Assembly: GCF_900108485.1 (NCBI RefSeq)
Contig: NZ_FNXF01000019.1
Location: 1 to 64,000, forward strand
From: Rheinheimera pacifica
Lineage (GTDB): Bacteria > Pseudomonadota > Gammaproteobacteria > Enterobacterales > Alteromonadaceae
DNA: 64,000 nt
Direction of reading: 5' to 3'
Below the pieces are notes generated by a model. It was not told the origin of the DNA. It saw only the letters and a list, made by a program, of their open reading frames with translations, and made no database searches. A program made the position numbers and the translations under genes. Below, one piece after another: positions 37,001 to 46,284 of the stretch. Each line of letters opens with the position of its first letter. Position 1 is the stretch's first letter.

Positions 37001-37796
37001 GTATTTAACCCGGCTGGTAAAGGACAACACTGATGTCAGCTGTGCTGAGCTAAGCGAGCAAAAACAACACCGCCTGCTAAGTGAAACCACCAGCAGTGCT
37101 GTAGCTTACGCTATGCCATCAGCAGCAGCGGCTCAACAGCAATGGGCATTGCTGAACATTAACCAGCGTACCTCAGTACTACGCCAGTTTTTGGCATCAC
37201 TGGCATCTAATGCCGTGGTAAATAAGCTGGAACCCGATTTAGAGCAAGTACTGACACTGGCCCAGCAAAAACTAAAACGGGTTGAGCGTGATCTGCAAAA
37301 GCCTATTGCTCTGCCCGGCCCAACCGGCGAAAGCAATACCCTGGTACTGGACCCGCGCGGCATTCTGGCGCTGGTGCGTGATGAAACCAGTTCGTTCAGC
37401 CACTGGCTACTGGCTATTATTACTGCACTGGCATCAGGTAATGCTGTGGTTACCGCAGTGGAAGAAGCCGATCTGGCCGAAGCTGAAGCCTGCATTAAAG
37501 CACTGCTGCAGGCCGGTTTACCACAGCATCTGCTGGCAGTGGTGCGGTTAGATTGCCTGACTACGTTACTGGCGCATCCGGATCTGGCGGGCGCTATGGT
37601 AGAAGTCAGCAGTGCAGTAAAACCGCTCTGTGCTGCGCTGTTGGCCAGCCGTGCCGGCGCTATACTGCCGCTGATTACAGCTCCTGCCGGACCACGTTTA
37701 CTGCAGCGGTTGGTTACGGAAAAAACCATTACCATTAACACTACAGCGGCAGGTGGTAATGCGTCTCTGATGACAATGGCAGACAACATCGGCTAA
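34020..37796 (+). CDS. putA: bifunctional proline dehydrogenase / P5C dehydrogenase
   Basis: Oxidises proline to glutamate. 1258 aa. The N-terminal ribbon-helix-helix repressor domain of enterobacterial PutA is absent: the protein opens directly with the PRODH arm (TIRDFYRADEDKVLDYLLPL). PRODH motifs include FTIDAEEADRLDISLD and RLVKGAYWDTEIK. The P5CDH half has FLCISPWNFPLAIFLGQ, GSTETGCWIARK, ETGGQN and the catalytic cysteine in SAGQRCSALR. A C-terminal extension of about 240 residues is the type B conserved domain. Non-DNA-binding PutA fits control by the divergent Lrp-like regulator. Confidence 0.96.
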   Translation: MLYNGSLVANQPLRQTIRDFYRADEDKVLDYLLPLADIGVNARSRAWERARQLVLTIRQAQVGKGGVDALLNEFSLSTEEGLVLMCLAEALLRVPDKTTADRLIRDKLSQGDWSSHLGNSSSLFVNASAWGLLLTGKLVNYSDEQKKQQFGLLKRTCGRLGEPVIRQAVRYAMQIMGAQFVMGTTIGAALERASEMEAKGFRYSYDMLGEGARTMDDANRYFDSYMRAIDTIGKAAKGRGPFNSPGISVKLSAIHPRYEFSHRDRVIEELVPRVKQLALAAKAYDIGFTIDAEEADRLDISLDIIAAVFSDPALGNWEGFGLAVQAYQKRGIHVIEWLRDLTLKVGRKMMVRLVKGAYWDTEIKLSQLEGFSDFPVFSRKPSTDVSYQACAKKMLSYRDSIYPQFATHNAYTVATIMEMTKDYSGFEFQRLHGMGDALYDEIVIKDKIPCRIYAPVGEHSDLLAYLVRRLLENGANSSFVNNIIDETIPVESLLTDAVETVRGWKQKRNQQIPLPADLYGTERKNSNGLDLTDIDQLEAVKAAMTQWFETVKQIPVQPDAVPVTNPAQLDETIGYLQYADKDKMQQILANAETAFHSWSATDITERAALLRRIADALETHRNELLALCVKEAGKTLGDSVAEVREAIDFCRYYAVRAEELFAQPEQARGVFLCISPWNFPLAIFLGQVAAAIVVGNTVVAKPAEQTSLIAVRTVDIMRQCGMPEHVVQLVIAPGSQVGQHIVPDSRIQGVMFTGSTETGCWIARKLAERGGEPVPLIAETGGQNCMIVDSTALPEQVVDDVISSGFQSAGQRCSALRVLFLQEDVADKIITMLKGAMAELHVGDPQWLSTDLGPVIDAKAHERLNSHVQYLADKATLHYECAIPAGDRHYFFAPRLYEISDLTVLEREVFGPVVHIIRFKADEVDNIINQINATGYGLTMGVHSRIEQFTNRVARDIKAGNIYVNRNMIGAVVGVQPFGGRGLSGTGPKAGGPLYLTRLVKDNTDVSCAELSEQKQHRLLSETTSSAVAYAMPSAAAAQQQWALLNINQRTSVLRQFLASLASNAVVNKLEPDLEQVLTLAQQKLKRVERDLQKPIALPGPTGESNTLVLDPRGILALVRDETSSFSHWLLAIITALASGNAVVTAVEEADLAEAEACIKALLQAGLPQHLLAVVRLDCLTTLLAHPDLAGAMVEVSSAVKPLCAALLASRAGAILPLITAPAGPRLLQRLVTEKTITINTTAAGGNASLMTMADNIG

Positions 37797-37817
37797 CTGT
37801 TACAGTTTGTCACAACG

Positions 37818-37846
37818 ATAAAGCCCGCATTTGCGGGCTTTATGCT
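37818..37846 (+). terminator. terminator after putA
   Basis: ATAAAGCCCGC / GCGGGCTTTAT, an 11-bp stem around ATTT, 22 bases past the putA stop. The T-run is short, TTTATG. Confidence 0.75.
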
Positions 37847-37966
37847 ATGGTATACCTTGTGCTATCGCGATATTATGACAAATCATCTCGTTGTTAATTT
37901 ATAGTTAAGGTTACTTAAGGTAAAATGGCGGGCTGGGCTCAAGGGCGGTTTTGGACTACAAAATAG

Positions 37967-39094
37967 ATGGCATATCAGGAAGTTAATATATCTGATTTAC
38001 AACCGGGCAGTTATGTTGTGCAGGTATTACAACAGTCAGGTGATATTGTCGTCAAACATGCAGGCTGGGTTCGCACCAGACAAGCGATAGAAATACTGCG
38101 GAAAAAAGGCGTTAAAGTAGTACTGATCGACCCGGAAAAAGCGATAACCACTGCCCCCGCTACACCACCTGCCGAGCCAATTGCCCCAGCAGAAGACTTC
38201 GCCCCCCGGGTACTATTTGCCGATGAATGGCCTAGAGCAGAAAAAACCCTGCTGCAAACCCAGCGCGTACAACGTCAAATGCTGGACGCTGTGCGTAGCG
38301 ACAACCACATTGATCTGACACTGGTACATGAAGTCAGTGCCGGGCTGGCAGAATCTATCAGCCGTAATCAGGATGTATTGCTGTGCCTTAACCGCATAGC
38401 AGAGCAAAGCGACAGCTTACTGCAACACAGTATCAGCTGTGCTGTGTATATGGCGGCTTTTGCGCGCTACCTGAACTTACCGTCACATAAAGTGCAGTCA
38501 CTGATAACAGCGGCCTTATTACATGATATAGGTAAAGCCATCAGCCCGGATTATCTGCAAATGGCAGATCATCTGGCAATTCCGGCCAGTTTAAATGCCC
38601 TGCAGAAAACGGCGAAACTGGCTGGCGAAGTGTCGTTATGGATCAGCCAGCATTGTGCCCATCTGGATGGCAGCGGCGTGCCAAAAATTGCCGCACGGCA
38701 AATAGAAAAAGGCAGCCGGATGCTGGCAATAGTTAACGCTTACGAGAAACTGACCGCATCACTGGCACCTAAACTTGGCCCGCTGGCAGCATCCCGGCAG
38801 TTATTGGAACGCACACCCCATCAGCTGGATGCCGAACTGTTGCAACTGTTTATTAAATGTATTGGTATTTATCCACCGGGATCAGTAGTTAAACTGAGCA
38901 GCGGCAAGCTGGCGCTGGTACTGGAAAATAACGCCAAAAAACCGTTATTACCCAAGGTCAAAGTGTTTTATCACAGTGTGCACCAACACCATATTCCGCC
39001 TAAAATCCTCGACTTGTCACGCCAGCAGGAAGAGCAGATAGACAGCTGCGTTGATCTGAAGAAATTCGGCCTGGATGTAAAAAACTATATCTGA
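37967..39094 (+). CDS. degenerate HD-GYP domain protein with DUF3391-type N-terminus
   Basis: 375 aa. N-terminal ~60-residue domain as in DUF3391 proteins (VNISDLQPGSYVVQVL). Then an HD domain with HDIGK at 186-190. HD-GYP enzymes normally show HHExxDGxGYP; here the region is HCAHLDGSGVP, so a His-His-Glu becomes His-Cys-Ala and GYP becomes GVP. Cyclic di-GMP hydrolysis is therefore doubtful, and the protein may bind or sense the nucleotide. The start has a poor ribosome-binding site. It lies directly before the convergent gspB-gspA genes. Confidence 0.82.
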   Translation: MAYQEVNISDLQPGSYVVQVLQQSGDIVVKHAGWVRTRQAIEILRKKGVKVVLIDPEKAITTAPATPPAEPIAPAEDFAPRVLFADEWPRAEKTLLQTQRVQRQMLDAVRSDNHIDLTLVHEVSAGLAESISRNQDVLLCLNRIAEQSDSLLQHSISCAVYMAAFARYLNLPSHKVQSLITAALLHDIGKAISPDYLQMADHLAIPASLNALQKTAKLAGEVSLWISQHCAHLDGSGVPKIAARQIEKGSRMLAIVNAYEKLTASLAPKLGPLAASRQLLERTPHQLDAELLQLFIKCIGIYPPGSVVKLSSGKLALVLENNAKKPLLPKVKVFYHSVHQHHIPPKILDLSRQQEEQIDSCVDLKKFGLDVKNYI

Positions 39095-39095
39095 A

Positions 39096-39848
39096 TCAGC
39101 CCGCAGGCCATTCAGTTAACGCTGCCACACTAAATAACTGCGTACCCAGCTCTAACAGTACATACTGTGGGGTAATTTCTTTAATCCGGATATCCGCAGT
39201 AACCCACTGCCCTTCCTGCAAGGTTTTACCATTTACCTTAACCCAGCGCTGGCTGACGCTGGTGGCATAAACGTGGGCATCAAACCGCAGCGGGGGAATT
39301 TGTTGCTGCAACTGTGCATCCAGGCTGTGAATATCGGTAGCCGGGGCATTGTGGCTGCGCAGTGTAGTGTTGTTGGCGCGGGTGTTTTCAGTTGCTTTTA
39401 ATGCAGAAGCAAACTTGTCGCGCAGTTCACCGGATATTTCCGGCTCAGGCAAAGCTAAGGGTTGTGGCTCTGCTGCTGCGGTACCTGCCGTCACGGTTGT
39501 CACTGACGGCAATGAAGTAAATTCTTCCTTTACCGGCTCTGGCAGCGGTTTTATCGCCAGGGTAATTTTGCTATCAATAGCCGTTGCAGCTGCACTGGCA
39601 GCAGCTTTACTGTCTGCCTCGCTCAGTGCTGCAAAAATATTCACTGGCTGTGCCGGGCTAACAGCGTCTGCCGCCGGGACAGGTTCTGGCCGGGCCGGTG
39701 GCATAAGCCAATAAGCGGCCGCAGCGCCCACGCAACCGGCCAGTAGCAGCGCCAATATTAGGGCCAGCTTACGCCAAAAAGCACCGCTATCAGCAGCAAC
39801 GGGCGTGTGCTGATTCTGCTGTTTCAGTGCTTCCATTAAAATCGACAT
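39096..39848 (-). CDS. gspB: type II secretion assembly protein GspB-like
   Basis: 250 aa. Short cytoplasmic start MSILMEALKQQNQ, one membrane helix (about 27-49), a low-complexity Pro/Ala periplasmic linker and a C-terminal domain of about 60 residues (VSQRWVKVNGKTLQEGQWV, VLLELGTQLFSVAALTEWP) typical of GspB/PulB/ExeB. It follows the ATPase gene by 18 bases. With GspA it inserts the secretin through the cell wall; the secretin operon is not in this window. Confidence 0.85.
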   Translation of the reverse strand: MSILMEALKQQNQHTPVAADSGAFWRKLALILALLLAGCVGAAAAYWLMPPARPEPVPAADAVSPAQPVNIFAALSEADSKAAASAAATAIDSKITLAIKPLPEPVKEEFTSLPSVTTVTAGTAAAEPQPLALPEPEISGELRDKFASALKATENTRANNTTLRSHNAPATDIHSLDAQLQQQIPPLRFDAHVYATSVSQRWVKVNGKTLQEGQWVTADIRIKEITPQYVLLELGTQLFSVAALTEWPAG

Positions 39849-39866
39849 AAGCTTCTCTACTTCACT

Positions 39867-40793
39867 TTATTGGCTTTGCAGCAACGGCATAATAATCAGT
39901 GCCAGGCTAAAGCCCAGCACTATAGCGCAAACGCCCAATACAGGCCAGAACCAGCGCGGTAATGCCGCTTTGGCTACCTGATCTGACAGCGGCAAAATTT
40001 CACCGGCAGCACGGCTTACCAGCTTATCACTAACGATAGCTTGTTGCTGGCTGTAGGCGCCAAGCAGTGCCCTGTCTGCCATCAGGTTAACTAACCGCGG
40101 TATACCCCCGCTTAGCTGATACAAACGCTTTACTGCACCATCGCTGAATACCGGTCTGCTGCACCCGGCAACCTGCAGGCGGAATTTCAGATAATGTCTT
40201 ACCTCATCCAGGTTCAGCGGTAACAAGTGATAGCGCGCGGTAATGCGCTGGGCTAACTGACGCAAATCGTTGCGTTTTAACAGTAGCTGCAACTCTGGCT
40301 GGCCAATTAAAATTACCTGCAGCAACTTGCGGGTATTGGTTTCGAGATTGGTGAGCAAACGTAATTGCTCCAGCACCGCCGGTTGCAGATGCTGGGCCTC
40401 GTCGATAATCAGCAACGTATGTTTGCCGGCCTCATGGTTTTTCAGTAAGCGGGCTTTTATTTTATCGCCCAACAGTTTTAAACTGGCATCGGTTTTTTTA
40501 TAGCGGATTTTCAGCTCATCACAAATCGCTGCCAATAACTCCAGCTCCGATAAGGTCGGGTTTAAAATAAAGGCCACTTCGGCACGCTCGTCCAGTTCCT
40601 GTAATAAGCAGCGCGATACCGTGGTTTTACCGGTACCCACTTCACCGGTAAGCAGCACAAACCCCCCGGCCTCGCCCAAACCAAAACGTAGATGCGCCAG
40701 CGCTTCGGCATGGCGGGGGCTTAAATACATAAACTCCGGGTTAGGCGCGATGGAAAACGGGGCACTGGTTAAGCCGAAAAATCCGGTATACAT
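39867..40793 (-). CDS. gspA: ATPase GspA/ExeA-like, lacking the peptidoglycan-binding domain
   Basis: 308 aa AAA+ protein. Opening MYTGFFGLTSAPFSIAPNPE, Walker A GEVGTGKTT, Walker B LLIIDEAQH and sensor-like GQPEL match ExeA. A membrane helix at the end (WFWPVLGVCAIVLGFSLAL) is followed by only a few residues. Aeromonas-type ExeA is about 550 aa and carries a periplasmic peptidoglycan-binding domain, so this one is a short form. MshM is similar in length, but the adjacent gspB favours GspA. AGGAAG precedes the ATG. Confidence 0.83.
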   Translation of the reverse strand: MYTGFFGLTSAPFSIAPNPEFMYLSPRHAEALAHLRFGLGEAGGFVLLTGEVGTGKTTVSRCLLQELDERAEVAFILNPTLSELELLAAICDELKIRYKKTDASLKLLGDKIKARLLKNHEAGKHTLLIIDEAQHLQPAVLEQLRLLTNLETNTRKLLQVILIGQPELQLLLKRNDLRQLAQRITARYHLLPLNLDEVRHYLKFRLQVAGCSRPVFSDGAVKRLYQLSGGIPRLVNLMADRALLGAYSQQQAIVSDKLVSRAAGEILPLSDQVAKAALPRWFWPVLGVCAIVLGFSLALIIMPLLQSQ

Positions 40794-40860
40794 ACTGCTT
40801 CCTGCTGGTTAGGGCGCCGCCATTTGTTGCGACCGTGCATTTTGAAAGACGACAGGTATA

Positions 40861-42123
40861 ATGGCAAAAAATCAGCCAACAGGAAAGCCGGTGCAACGAT
40901 ATCTGGTCGGTGGTGCAGTACGTGACAGTCTTCTAGGTTACCCGTTTCACGAGCGGGACTGGGTAGTGGTGGGCGCTACCCCCCAACAAATGCTTGAGCT
41001 GGGCTACCAGCAGGTGGGCAAAGACTTTCCGGTTTTTTTGCACCCGCAAACTAAAGAAGAGCATGCCCTGGCCCGCACTGAACGGAAAAGCGGTAAAGGC
41101 TATACCGGCTTTACCGTATATGCCGCACCCGATGTGACACTGGAACAAGACTTACTGCGCCGCGATCTCACTATCAATGCCATTGCGCAGGCTGATGACG
41201 GCAGCCTGGTTGACCCTTTTGGCGGTGCCGACGACATTCAGCATAAAATCTTACGCCATGTATCAGACGCTTTTGCCGAAGATCCACTGCGCGTACTGCG
41301 GGTAGCGCGCTTTTATGCCCGCTATGCCCATTTGGGCTTTAGCGTTGCAACCGAAACACAAACTTTAATGCAGCAGTTAAGCAGCGAGCTTACTACGCTG
41401 ACACCCGAGCGGGTATGGCAGGAAACCGCCAAAGCGCTTAGCGAACAAACGCCACAGGCCTATTTTCAGCTATTATACGACACCGGCGCCCTGCAAGCAC
41501 TGATGCCGGAACTGGCTGCTTTGTGGGGCGTACCGCAACCGCCTCAGTGGCATCCGGAAATTGATACCGGCGTGCATACCCTAATGGTGTTACAGCAAGC
41601 CGCTGTGTTATCGCCGCGGCTGGATATCCGTTTTGCTGTGCTGGTGCATGATTTGGGCAAAGGCGTTACCAAACCTGAACTCTGGCCGGCGCATCATGGC
41701 CATGAACATACCGGTTTACCGCTAATTAAGCAGTTATGCGAACGTTTACGGGTACCAAATGATTGCCGCGATCTGGCACTGCTGGTGTGTGAATATCATC
41801 AACTGGTGCACCGCGCCCGCGAACTGAAAAGCAGCACGGTATTAAAACTTTTTGATGCAATAGATTTATGGCGCAAGCCAGAGCGGCTGGAGGCAATATT
41901 GCTGTGCTGCACCGCAGACTTACGCGGCCGTACCGGCTTTGAACAGGCTGAATATCCGCAAGCGGCTTACTTAACTATATTAGCGGATGCTGCCCGCAGC
42001 GTTAATGCCAAACACCTGATAGCGCAGGGCTTGACGGGTGAAGCCATTAAACAAGGCTTACAGCGGGCACGTTTAAATGCCATTAAAACAGCGAAAGCGC
42101 AGCTTAAAACCGCTGCGCCGTAG
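40861..42123 (+). CDS. cca: CCA-adding tRNA nucleotidyltransferase
   Basis: Builds or repairs the CCA end of tRNAs. 420 aa. Class II motifs [29 protein letters not shown] and the ERVWQE region, followed by an HD phosphohydrolase domain (LVHDLGKG). [14 protein letters not shown] is typical of the gammaproteobacterial form. A ten-residue N-terminal extension precedes the usual start; the ATG at 40861 has only a weak AGGT upstream. Confidence 0.97.
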   Translation: MAKNQPTGKPVQRYLVGGAVRDSLLGYPFHERDWVVVGATPQQMLELGYQQVGKDFPVFLHPQTKEEHALARTERKSGKGYTGFTVYAAPDVTLEQDLLRRDLTINAIAQADDGSLVDPFGGADDIQHKILRHVSDAFAEDPLRVLRVARFYARYAHLGFSVATETQTLMQQLSSELTTLTPERVWQETAKALSEQTPQAYFQLLYDTGALQALMPELAALWGVPQPPQWHPEIDTGVHTLMVLQQAAVLSPRLDIRFAVLVHDLGKGVTKPELWPAHHGHEHTGLPLIKQLCERLRVPNDCRDLALLVCEYHQLVHRARELKSSTVLKLFDAIDLWRKPERLEAILLCCTADLRGRTGFEQAEYPQAAYLTILADAARSVNAKHLIAQGLTGEAIKQGLQRARLNAIKTAKAQLKTAAP

Positions 42124-42138
42124 ACGCTGTGTGCAACC

Positions 42139-42942
42139 CTACGCCGTGCTGCTAAGCACCGCCAGTAACACCACACCCAGGATCAGCCGGTAGATCACAA
42201 ACGGCAGCATGCCCATGCGCTCTATCACTTTTAAAAACAGGTGAATACAGATAAAAGCACTGGCAAAAGACAACCCTGTGCCCAGTAAAATAGCGGTAAC
42301 ATCGTAGTGTGTGGGTTCAGCCAGCAACTTAGTACCCTGATAAGCGCCACTTAATACAATAATGGGAATTGACAGCAAAAAAGAAAAACGTGCAGCACTG
42401 ACTCTGTCCAACCCCAGCATTAATGCCGCTGTCATGGTAACGCCTGAACGTGAGGTTCCCGGGATCAATGCCAATGCCTGAGCAATACCAATCAGCAATG
42501 CCTGCTTCCAGGTTAACTGCTCCATAGTTTGCATTTGCTTTGCTGTCGCGTCTGCCAGCCAAAGCGCCAGGCCAAACACTATAGTGGTAATAGCAATAAC
42601 ATAAGGCGAGCGCAGGAAAGTTTCTATTAAATCTGCGGCCAGCAAACCGGCTAAACCAGCCGGAATAGTTGCCAGAATAACCCACCAGGCAAGTTTGCTG
42701 TCAGTGCTGTGTTTACCACCCAATGACTGCACCCAGCCCACGGTTAAATTGGCGATATCACGGCGAAAATACAACATTACCGCCAGTAAAGTGCCGACAT
42801 GTACTGCGACATCAAATACCAGGCCCTGATCTTCCCAGCCAAACATCGCTGATGGCAGGATAAGATGGGCAGAAGAGGAAATAGGTAAAAACTCGGTCAG
42901 GCCCTGAATAATGGCCAGAATAATAACTTCCACTGTACTCAC
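42139..42942 (-). CDS. uppP: undecaprenyl-diphosphatase UppP (BacA)
   Basis: Recycles undecaprenyl diphosphate for cell-wall and O-antigen synthesis; also confers bacitracin tolerance. 267 aa with about eight membrane helices. The hallmark motifs are present: [17 protein letters not shown] near the start and [14 protein letters not shown] in the middle. It is two bases after folK in the minus strand. Confidence 0.96.
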   Translation of the reverse strand: MSTVEVIILAIIQGLTEFLPISSSAHLILPSAMFGWEDQGLVFDVAVHVGTLLAVMLYFRRDIANLTVGWVQSLGGKHSTDSKLAWWVILATIPAGLAGLLAADLIETFLRSPYVIAITTIVFGLALWLADATAKQMQTMEQLTWKQALLIGIAQALALIPGTSRSGVTMTAALMLGLDRVSAARFSFLLSIPIIVLSGAYQGTKLLAEPTHYDVTAILLGTGLSFASAFICIHLFLKVIERMGMLPFVIYRLILGVVLLAVLSSTA

Positions 42943-42944
42943 AG

Positions 42945-43433
42945 TTACTTGCTCCAGTTAAATGGCACCGGCCATAATTTTTGTTGTTTCGAATACTGTT
43001 GCCACAATTCACTATAACTGAGCCCGGTAAGCGGGTGTATTACATCAGGTGCAATTTCAGCCAGTGGCAACAATACAAAGGCATTTTCTGTAATTTCTGC
43101 CCGAGGCAACTCTACCGGTTGCTGACACACCACATCATCGTAAGTCAGTAAATCCAGATCCAGCGAGCGGCCGCTGAACTTTGCCGCCGTTCTGTCACGG
43201 CCATAGCTGTCTTCAATTTGCTTAAATAAGCCCACGCAATCGGCTATAGATAAGGTGGTGTTAACCGCAACAACCATATTGTAAAAAGCGCTACCGGCAA
43301 AACCAACGGCCTCACTTTCATACACTGATGACAGCGTAAGCGGGCCAAAGTGTTGCGTAAGTGCGCTGACTGCTGCCTGAATATGATAACTACGATTGAT
43401 ATTGCTGCCGATACTGATATAGATCCGCGCCAT
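42945..43433 (-). CDS. folK: HPPK, 6-hydroxymethyl-dihydropterin diphosphokinase
   Basis: Transfers pyrophosphate from ATP to hydroxymethyl-dihydropterin in folate synthesis. 162 aa. HPPK motifs: [11 protein letters not shown] at the start, YESEAVG, and the signature [21 protein letters not shown]. This is the short version used in the folB-folK-uppP cluster. It overlaps folB by one base. Confidence 0.94.
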   Translation of the reverse strand: MARIYISIGSNINRSYHIQAAVSALTQHFGPLTLSSVYESEAVGFAGSAFYNMVVAVNTTLSIADCVGLFKQIEDSYGRDRTAAKFSGRSLDLDLLTYDDVVCQQPVELPRAEITENAFVLLPLAEIAPDVIHPLTGLSYSELWQQYSKQQKLWPVPFNWSK

Positions 43434-43786
43434 CAGCTGCGGCTCCGCACTATAGTAACGCCAACCGTTTCTGCCTGCTCCAGTGCGCCCGGCTTTTGCA
43501 CTGACACTTTAACCTGAGTGGTAGCAAATTCATTTAGCAGCAATTGCGCCACACGCTCAGCTACTGTTTCAATCAGCTCCAGTGGCTGGGCGGTAATTAA
43601 ACCGATAACACGCTGGGCAATAACGGCGTAATCCAGTGTCTGGCGAATATCATCCTGCTTTGCTGCATTACTGATATCAGTCATCAGCTCCAAATCTAAC
43701 AACAAGCGTTGCTGAATGGTTTTCTCCCAGTCGTAAACGCCAATCACGGTATCTACTTGTAGCTGTTTTATAAAAACTATGTCCAT
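43433..43786 (-). CDS. folB: dihydroneopterin aldolase
   Basis: Cleaves dihydroneopterin to hydroxymethyl-dihydropterin and glycolaldehyde. 117 aa, the usual length. Motifs VIGVYDWEKTIQQRLLLDLEL, TLDYAVIAQRV and VSVQKPGALEQAETVGV. It leads the minus-strand group folB-folK-uppP and is divergent from plsY. Folate synthesis therefore uses FolE2 during zinc starvation upstream of these housekeeping steps. Confidence 0.95.
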   Translation of the reverse strand: MDIVFIKQLQVDTVIGVYDWEKTIQQRLLLDLELMTDISNAAKQDDIRQTLDYAVIAQRVIGLITAQPLELIETVAERVAQLLLNEFATTQVKVSVQKPGALEQAETVGVTIVRSRS

Positions 43787-43924
43787 TCAGTTACATCCGC
43801 ATTGCGTTATTTCTCGTTTCAGGTAGGCTGGTCGGATAGGTAAAACCGCGAAAACCCTATAATCTGCTGGCCTTAAATCAGGCTGCAATCTTAACGTAAA
43901 AACTGGTGCTGAGGAACCGCCTTA

Positions 43925-44530
43925 ATGACCCCGCTGATTGGAATTATGATGCTGGCAGCCTATCTTTGTGGCTCCGTTTCGTCGGCAGTGCTGGTCAGCA
44001 AGCTGTTTCGCTTACCTGATCCCCGCTTACATGGCTCCGGCAACCCCGGCGCCACCAACGTACTACGTTTAGGCGGCAAGCTGCCAGCCGTACTGGTGCT
44101 GCTGTTTGATATTTTAAAAGGCACTATTCCGGTGTGGGGTTCCTACTTTTTGCAAATAGAACCACTATATCTGGGGCTGATAGCGATCTGTGCCTGCCTG
44201 GGGCATATTTTCCCGCTGTTTTTTGGTTTTCAGGGTGGTAAAGCTGTGGCTACAGCCTTTGGTGCCATGATGCCTATCGGGCTGGATTTAGCCGGTTTAC
44301 TGATCGCCAGTTGGCTGATTATTGTGGCAATCAGTGGCTATTCATCGCTGGCGGCTATTTTAACCGTTACCTTAGCACCAATTTTTACCTGGTTTATTAA
44401 ACCGTTGTATACCGTGCCGGTGTTAATGCTTAGTATTCTGATTATTATACGCCACCGCGAGAATATCGTACGGCTGTACCGTGGCAAAGAAAGTAAGGTG
44501 TGGGATAAGTCCAAGCGGATTCAGGAGTGA
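43925..44530 (+). CDS. plsY: acyl-phosphate:glycerol-3-phosphate acyltransferase
   Basis: Makes lysophosphatidate using acyl-phosphate at the inner membrane. 201 aa with five to six membrane segments. The three conserved loops are visible: [31 protein letters not shown] and the late RHRENI. GAGG lies upstream. Convergent with tsaD across a stem-loop repeat. Confidence 0.95.
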   Translation: MTPLIGIMMLAAYLCGSVSSAVLVSKLFRLPDPRLHGSGNPGATNVLRLGGKLPAVLVLLFDILKGTIPVWGSYFLQIEPLYLGLIAICACLGHIFPLFFGFQGGKAVATAFGAMMPIGLDLAGLLIASWLIIVAISGYSSLAAILTVTLAPIFTWFIKPLYTVPVLMLSILIIIRHRENIVRLYRGKESKVWDKSKRIQE

Positions 44531-44557
44531 GTTAACGGCAACTCAGTGTTCGCTTTC

Positions 44558-44650
44558 GGTTGCAACTCCCGCCTTGGCTCGCCACAGCAACTCGCTACCG
44601 CTTGCGCGTTCGCTCAGACACTCTGTGGCGCCCAAATCGGGATTCCAACC
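44558..44650. repeat. 93-base imperfect stem-loop element between plsY and tsaD
   Basis: Nested pairing is visible: outer arms GGTTGCAACTCCCG (44558-44571) and CGGGATTCCAACC (44638-44650) with one mismatch and one bulge; TTGG with CCAA; then a perfect CGCCACAG (44580-44587) with CTGTGGCG (44623-44630). The loop is CGCTACCGCTTGCGCGTTCGC-like. It lies between convergent genes and looks like a dispersed REP/MITE-type intergenic unit rather than a terminator, having no T-run. No second copy was found in this window. Confidence 0.6.
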
Positions 44651-44681
44651 TTCAGCCAAACTACAGGCTTAACACCATCGT

Positions 44682-45695
44682 TTAAACTGCCGGCAACTCC
44701 TGCATTGGCCAGCGCGGTGTTACCCCAATTGTTAAATCCTGCTGCTGCCCGGCCGCTAAACGGTAGTAACCGGCCAGTGCTATCATGGCACCATTGTCGG
44801 TGCAAAATTCTTTACGCGGATAAAACACTTCGCCACCATGGCGTTTCAGTAACTGCGCTAATTGCTCACGCAACGACGTATTGGCACTCACACCACCGGC
44901 AATAACCAGGCGTTTATAACCGGTTTGCACCAGCGCCCGCTCGCATTTAATTACCAGGGTATCTACCACAGCCTGCTGAAACGATGCGGCGATATCAGCC
45001 TGCACCTGCGCACTGCTACCTTCTTTGGCTATTACGTTCGCCGCTGAGGTTTTTAAGCCGCTAAAGCTAAAATCGAGCCCCGGCCGGTCTGTCATTGGCC
45101 GCGGGAACTTGTACTTTTTACTGTCGCCCTGCACGGCCAGCTTAGCTAACAACGGGCCGCCGGGGTAATCCAGCCCCATGAGTTTGGCGGTTTTATCAAA
45201 GGCCTCGCCTGCAGCATCATCAATAGACTCACCTAACAGCTCGTAGCGGCCAATACCTTCTACCGCCACTAACTGGGTGTGGCCACCGGATACCAACAGT
45301 GCCAGAAACGGAAACTGCGGCGGGTTCGCTTCCAGCATCGGTGCCAATAAATGGCCTTCCATATGATGCACCGCCAGTGCCGGCTTACCCCAGGCCATTG
45401 CTAAAGAGCGGCCAATAGCCGCACCTACCAGCAAAGCACCGGCTAAACCCGGGCCTGCGGTATAGGCTACGCCATCAATATCGGCGGCAGCGCAATTGGC
45501 TTCGCGCAGCGCTTGTTGTATCAGCGGTATGGTTTTACGGATATGATCGCGCGAGGCCAGCTCCGGCACTACACCGCCGTAATCGGCATGCAGTGGGATC
45601 TGGCTGTACAGTACATGGCTTAACAACCCCAGCTTGTCGTCATAAACGGCAATACCGGTTTCATCGCAGGATGTTTCTATACCTAAAACTCGCAT
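44682..45695 (-). CDS. tsaD: tRNA N6-adenosine threonylcarbamoyltransferase TsaD
   Basis: Transfers threonylcarbamoyl to A37 of ANN-decoding tRNAs. 337 aa. ASKHA motifs: [15 protein letters not shown], metal site [18 protein letters not shown] and [12 protein letters not shown]. Divergent from rpsU, as in many gammaproteobacteria. Confidence 0.97.
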   Translation of the reverse strand: MRVLGIETSCDETGIAVYDDKLGLLSHVLYSQIPLHADYGGVVPELASRDHIRKTIPLIQQALREANCAAADIDGVAYTAGPGLAGALLVGAAIGRSLAMAWGKPALAVHHMEGHLLAPMLEANPPQFPFLALLVSGGHTQLVAVEGIGRYELLGESIDDAAGEAFDKTAKLMGLDYPGGPLLAKLAVQGDSKKYKFPRPMTDRPGLDFSFSGLKTSAANVIAKEGSSAQVQADIAASFQQAVVDTLVIKCERALVQTGYKRLVIAGGVSANTSLREQLAQLLKRHGGEVFYPRKEFCTDNGAMIALAGYYRLAAGQQQDLTIGVTPRWPMQELPAV

Positions 45696-45782
45696 CTGTG
45701 TCTCAAATCGGCTAAAATGGCGGCCATTGTACCGGCTCAGTTCACTCAGAGCCAGAGGATCGGATTTAGATCGCAGAACTGC

Positions 45783-45812
45783 TTTACATCGCCCTGTCTT
45801 TTTGCGTAAAAT
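45783..45812 (+). promoter_or_regulatory. sigma-70 promoter of rpsU-dnaG
   Basis: TTTACA (45783-45788), 18-base spacer, TAAAAT (45807-45812), giving a start near 45819 and a leader of about 57 bases before rpsU. Confidence 0.6.
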
Positions 45813-45875
45813 GCCGCACCATTTTTAATCGTATTGGTTCACAGATAACCAATTTGGCCCTGAGGTGAGAATTTA

Positions 45876-46091
45876 ATGCCTGTTGTTAAAGTAAAAGAAA
45901 ACGAACCGTTTGACGTAGCATTACGTCGTTTCAAGCGCTCATGCGAAAAAGCTGGTGTATTAGCTGACGTACGCGCTAAAGAATTCTACGAGAAGCCAAC
46001 CTGGATTCGTAAGCGTAAAAAAGCAGCAGCTGTTAAGCGTCACGCTAAGAAGCTGTCTCGCGAAAACGCACGTCGCATCAAGCTGTACTAA
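45876..46091 (+). CDS. rpsU: ribosomal protein bS21
   Basis: Small-subunit protein near the mRNA exit. 71 aa, strongly basic, beginning [20 protein letters not shown] and ending ARRIKLY as in E. coli. GAGGTGAGA precedes the ATG. First gene of the rpsU-dnaG-rpoD group. Confidence 0.98.
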   Translation: MPVVKVKENEPFDVALRRFKRSCEKAGVLADVRAKEFYEKPTWIRKRKKAAAVKRHAKKLSRENARRIKLY

Positions 46092-46230
46092 GCATTAACT
46101 GCTTATAGTACCTGCTTAGCGACACCGGTGCTTTGGCTGTGCCTTATGTTTGCCAGCCCAGCTGTAATAACAGCATGCTTTATTAGCATAAATAAAGCCC
46201 GACGTAACAGCGCAAAGTTGACATCTGCAT

Positions 46231-46262
46231 ACCGTGCCCGCAAGGCACGGTTTGTCTTTTTC
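46231..46262 (+). terminator. attenuating terminator between rpsU and dnaG
   Basis: ACCGTGCC / GGCACGGT, an 8-bp stem with loop CGCAA, then TTGTCTTTTT. Placed like the classic internal terminator of the macromolecular-synthesis operon that keeps primase levels low; dnaG starts 22 bases later. Confidence 0.85.
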
Positions 46263-46284
46263 TGAATAACGCCGAAGGAAAAAG

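Noticed and set aside
37133-37789. 218-codon open frame antisense to putA
   Set aside because: Ser/Ala-rich translation with no domain, a codon mirror of the P5CDH/C-terminal region.
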